Positions 8,078-9,332 of a stretch of DNA of 9,332 nucleotides are shown here, one piece after another. Every line of letters begins with the position of its first letter. Positions within the stretch are counted from its first letter, which is position 1. This DNA comes from Bdellovibrionales bacterium (lineage in GTDB: Bacteria; Bdellovibrionota; Bacteriovoracia; Bacteriovoracales; Bacteriovoracaceae), in the NCBI GenBank assembly GCA_030633015.1, contig DAOVTR010000042.1, forward strand, positions 1 to 9,332. The letters are read 5' to 3'. The notes under the pieces are model-generated. The model was not told the DNA's origin. It did no database searches and worked only from the letters and a program-made list of their open reading frames with translations. A program made the position numbers and the translations under genes.

Positions 8078-8118
8078 GTTAGATAGTTTAACACTCAAAT
8101 ACTAAAAAAGAAGGGCTC

Positions 8119-8463
8119 ATGCAAAATAGAGTTAAATTTATTTTTAAAAATTTAATTGGTCTAATCTATATTACCGCAATTTTTTATTTCTCATTAAGAC
8201 AAAGTAATTCGGGCCCTATACCTTTTCAACATTTCGATAAAATTATCCATTTTTTTGCATATGCTACTTTAGGACTTTACTACCAAAGTATTATAAAAAA
8301 CAATTTTATAACAATTATTATCTTTATTGTTATGGGGATTTCAATTGAAATTTTGCAATTTTTTTCTGGTTACAGATACTTTGAAATTTTGGATATTATG
8401 GCAAATTCTCTCGGTGTTATCACCGGAACCTTTATCTACTCAAAAAAATTAAGCATCCATTGA
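8119..8463 (+). CDS. VanZ-like family membrane protein
   Basis: This 114-residue protein shows the VanZ-like (PF04892) signature: DKIIHFFAYATLG (40-52), then E77 and Q80 in a membrane helix (GISIEILQFF), a GYR at 84-86, and DIMANSLGVITG (92-103). Membrane segments are predicted at about 12-26, 43-58, 62-80 and 93-108, so it is an inner membrane protein. VanZ itself gives teicoplanin resistance in enterococci, but small VanZ-like proteins in Gram-negatives have no established function, and resistance should not be inferred. AAGGG is three bases before the ATG at 8119. It is divergent from the exported-protein gene with only about 40 bases between starts, so its promoter must overlap the other gene's 5' end. 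A TTGGCA at 8061-8066 is a possible -35 box, but I see no good -10 partner. Its 3' end overlaps dapF by 15 bases. Confidence 0.85.
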   Translation: MQNRVKFIFKNLIGLIYITAIFYFSLRQSNSGPIPFQHFDKIIHFFAYATLGLYYQSIIKNNFITIIIFIVMGISIEILQFFSGYRYFEILDIMANSLGVITGTFIYSKKLSIH

Positions 8464-9222
8464 TCCTGTAAATATTTTTTCTACTTTTCCACAAAGATAA
8501 ATATTGCTACCTTTGAATTTAATATCCAATGCTCCTCCTAAATTATTAACAAGCACGTCCCCTTGATAACCTGACCATTTTTTATAACAAATTGCCGCAG
8601 CAACTGAGCCGGTACCGCAGGAAAGAGTAATATCCTCAACTCCCTGTTCATAGGTTCGCAAAACTATCTCTCCCTCTTTTTGCACTTCAAAAAAATTAAC
8701 GTTTACCCCATCTGGAAAAATCTGATCATTTCGAATCTCTCTTCCTGTTTTAAGCCCATCAAAGTCATCAATAGAGTCCACCTCAAAAACGGCATGACCT
8801 ACTCCAGTATTTAAATAAAATGCATTTTTAAAATTATTAAATTTATTGAGATTGATTGCGCCCTCATCTGTTGAAGCTCGCATTTTCAGTGAAATGTAGT
8901 TTGTATCACTGATCTGTGCTTGATAAACGCCTGCATCGGTCTCAAAACCATCTCCGTGAATTCCAATACTTGACGCAAAGTAAAAAATTGCTCGTGCACC
9001 ATTTCCACACATTTTTGCACTAGTTCCATCAGAATTAATATAGCGCATTTTAAAGTCTTGAGTCTTTGATTTTTCTAAAAGCAAGACCCCATCAGCTCCC
9101 ACGCCTATTTTTCTATTGCACAACTTGATCCATAAATCAGTATTTTTAACATCCAAGATAGCATTTCGATTATCTATCACCACAAAATCATTACCGGTGG
9201 CCTGCATATTTGAAAATAGCAT
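8449..9222 (-). CDS. dapF: Diaminopimelate epimerase
   Basis: DapF is a cofactor-independent epimerase that converts LL- to meso-diaminopimelate, the precursor of lysine and of peptidoglycan cross-links. The 257 residues show both halves of the pseudo-twofold fold, each with a catalytic cysteine: MCGNGARA (C72, acting as one acid/base) and SCGTGSVAA (C202, the other). Other conserved sites are the N-terminal ATGNDFVVIDN (8-18), NSDGT (63-67), NTGVGHAV (138-145), DGVNVNF (171-177) and YEQGVED (191-197). The length is slightly shorter than the roughly 275-residue gammaproteobacterial enzymes but normal for the short forms. The ATG at 9222 gives the expected N-terminus; its ribosome site is weak (AT-rich upstream). 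An inverted repeat lies about 34 bases upstream and may regulate it. Its stop (TAA, 8451-8449) lies inside the VanZ-like gene. Confidence 0.95.
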   Translation of the reverse strand: MLFSNMQATGNDFVVIDNRNAILDVKNTDLWIKLCNRKIGVGADGVLLLEKSKTQDFKMRYINSDGTSAKMCGNGARAIFYFASSIGIHGDGFETDAGVYQAQISDTNYISLKMRASTDEGAINLNKFNNFKNAFYLNTGVGHAVFEVDSIDDFDGLKTGREIRNDQIFPDGVNVNFFEVQKEGEIVLRTYEQGVEDITLSCGTGSVAAAICYKKWSGYQGDVLVNNLGGALDIKFKGSNIYLCGKVEKIFTGSMDA

Positions 9223-9255
9223 TTCAAACGGTAAAAGTAAAAAACAGCTAATATT

Positions 9256-9276
9256 CCGTCATTTTTATTATGACGG
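9256..9276. promoter_or_regulatory. Perfect inverted repeat upstream of dapF (possible operator)
   Basis: CCGTCAT (9256-9262) and ATGACGG (9270-9276) form a perfect 7-base inverted repeat with a 7-base AT spacer. On the minus strand it contains CATAAT (9272-9267), a five-of-six -10-like box about 45 bases before the dapF ATG. The -35 side is poor (TTTCCC), so the promoter is unsure. The palindrome could be a transcription factor operator or an RNA hairpin; no long T-run follows it on either strand, which argues against an intrinsic terminator. Confidence 0.5.
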
Positions 9277-9282
9277 GTAGTT

Positions 9283-9318
9283 GTAGGTCGGGAAAAGGAG
9301 CGAAGCGACGTGCCCGAC
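9283..9318 (+). repeat. REP-like palindromic element with 5' GTAG
   Basis: GTAG (9283-9286) is followed directly by GTCGGG (9287-9292), which pairs with CCCGAC (9313-9318) around a 20-base loop (9293-9312) containing GGAGCGAAGCGACG. This matches the layout of RAYT-associated REP sequences: a GTAG tetranucleotide next to an imperfect palindrome. The GC-rich composition contrasts with the AT-rich surroundings. I recall very similar elements in other proteobacterial genomes, but cannot count copies here because only one is in the window, in the gap to the right of dapF. Confidence 0.55.
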
Positions 9319-9332
9319 AATCCATGCTAGTA

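Larger units (their letters stand above)
9223..9332. other. Intergenic region at right edge, no gene seen
   Basis: These 110 bases hold the dapF leader, the inverted repeat and the REP-like hairpin. I see no coding frame or RNA gene in the rest. Confidence 0.6.

Noticed and set aside
8119..8463. Glycopeptide resistance gene (VanZ)
   Set aside because: Only the broad VanZ-like family signature is present, with no vanHAX genes; no resistance role can be inferred.
4798..9332. A new defence or mobile gene system
   Set aside because: Genes are housekeeping or unrelated. There is no nuclease, transposase, integrase, reverse transcriptase or toxin-antitoxin pair, and no CRISPR-type repeat spacing.

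Overview
The window is AT-rich DNA, roughly one third G+C by eye, and fits a Gram-negative bacterium. Supporting genes are a DUF374 lysophospholipid acyltransferase, a secreted large alpha-2-macroglobulin (A2M), dapF and a GTAG-type REP-like hairpin. The lineage cannot be fixed from sequence alone. The mix (AT-rich, Bacteroidota-style giant A2M, proteobacterial-style DUF374 and REP) would suit a Bdellovibrionota/Bacteriovorax-like or similar low-GC Gram-negative, but this is inference.

Layout. Bases 1-4797 are one uninterrupted minus-strand reading frame of 1599 codons that runs off the left edge: the N-terminal and central part of a giant A2M-family protein. A 70-bp gap separates it from a minus-strand ferredoxin-type 4Fe-4S protein (4868-5665). 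A 60-bp divergent promoter region leads to the plus-strand DUF374 acyltransferase (5726-6367), whose end overlaps that of a converging minus-strand cluster. That cluster reads right to left: small secreted protein of unknown function (8077-7664), tlyA rRNA 2'-O-methyltransferase (7667-6897), gamma-carbonic-anhydrase-like protein (about 6895-6362). The cistrons overlap or abut, so they look co-transcribed and translationally coupled. Divergent from it is a VanZ-like membrane protein (8119-8463), whose 3' end overlaps dapF (minus, 9222-8449). The right edge holds an inverted repeat just upstream of dapF and a REP-like hairpin.

Most genes are housekeeping: DapF makes meso-diaminopimelate for lysine and peptidoglycan, TlyA modifies rRNA, DUF374 belongs to envelope lipid acylation. 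No CRISPR, phage, transposase, tRNA or rRNA is seen. I found no convincing new multi-gene system. The most notable points are the A2M, in which the position of the thioester cysteine is serine (S-T-D-Q instead of C-x-E-Q), the GTAG-REP hairpin, the palindrome over the putative dapF promoter, and an unrecognised secreted protein coupled to tlyA.
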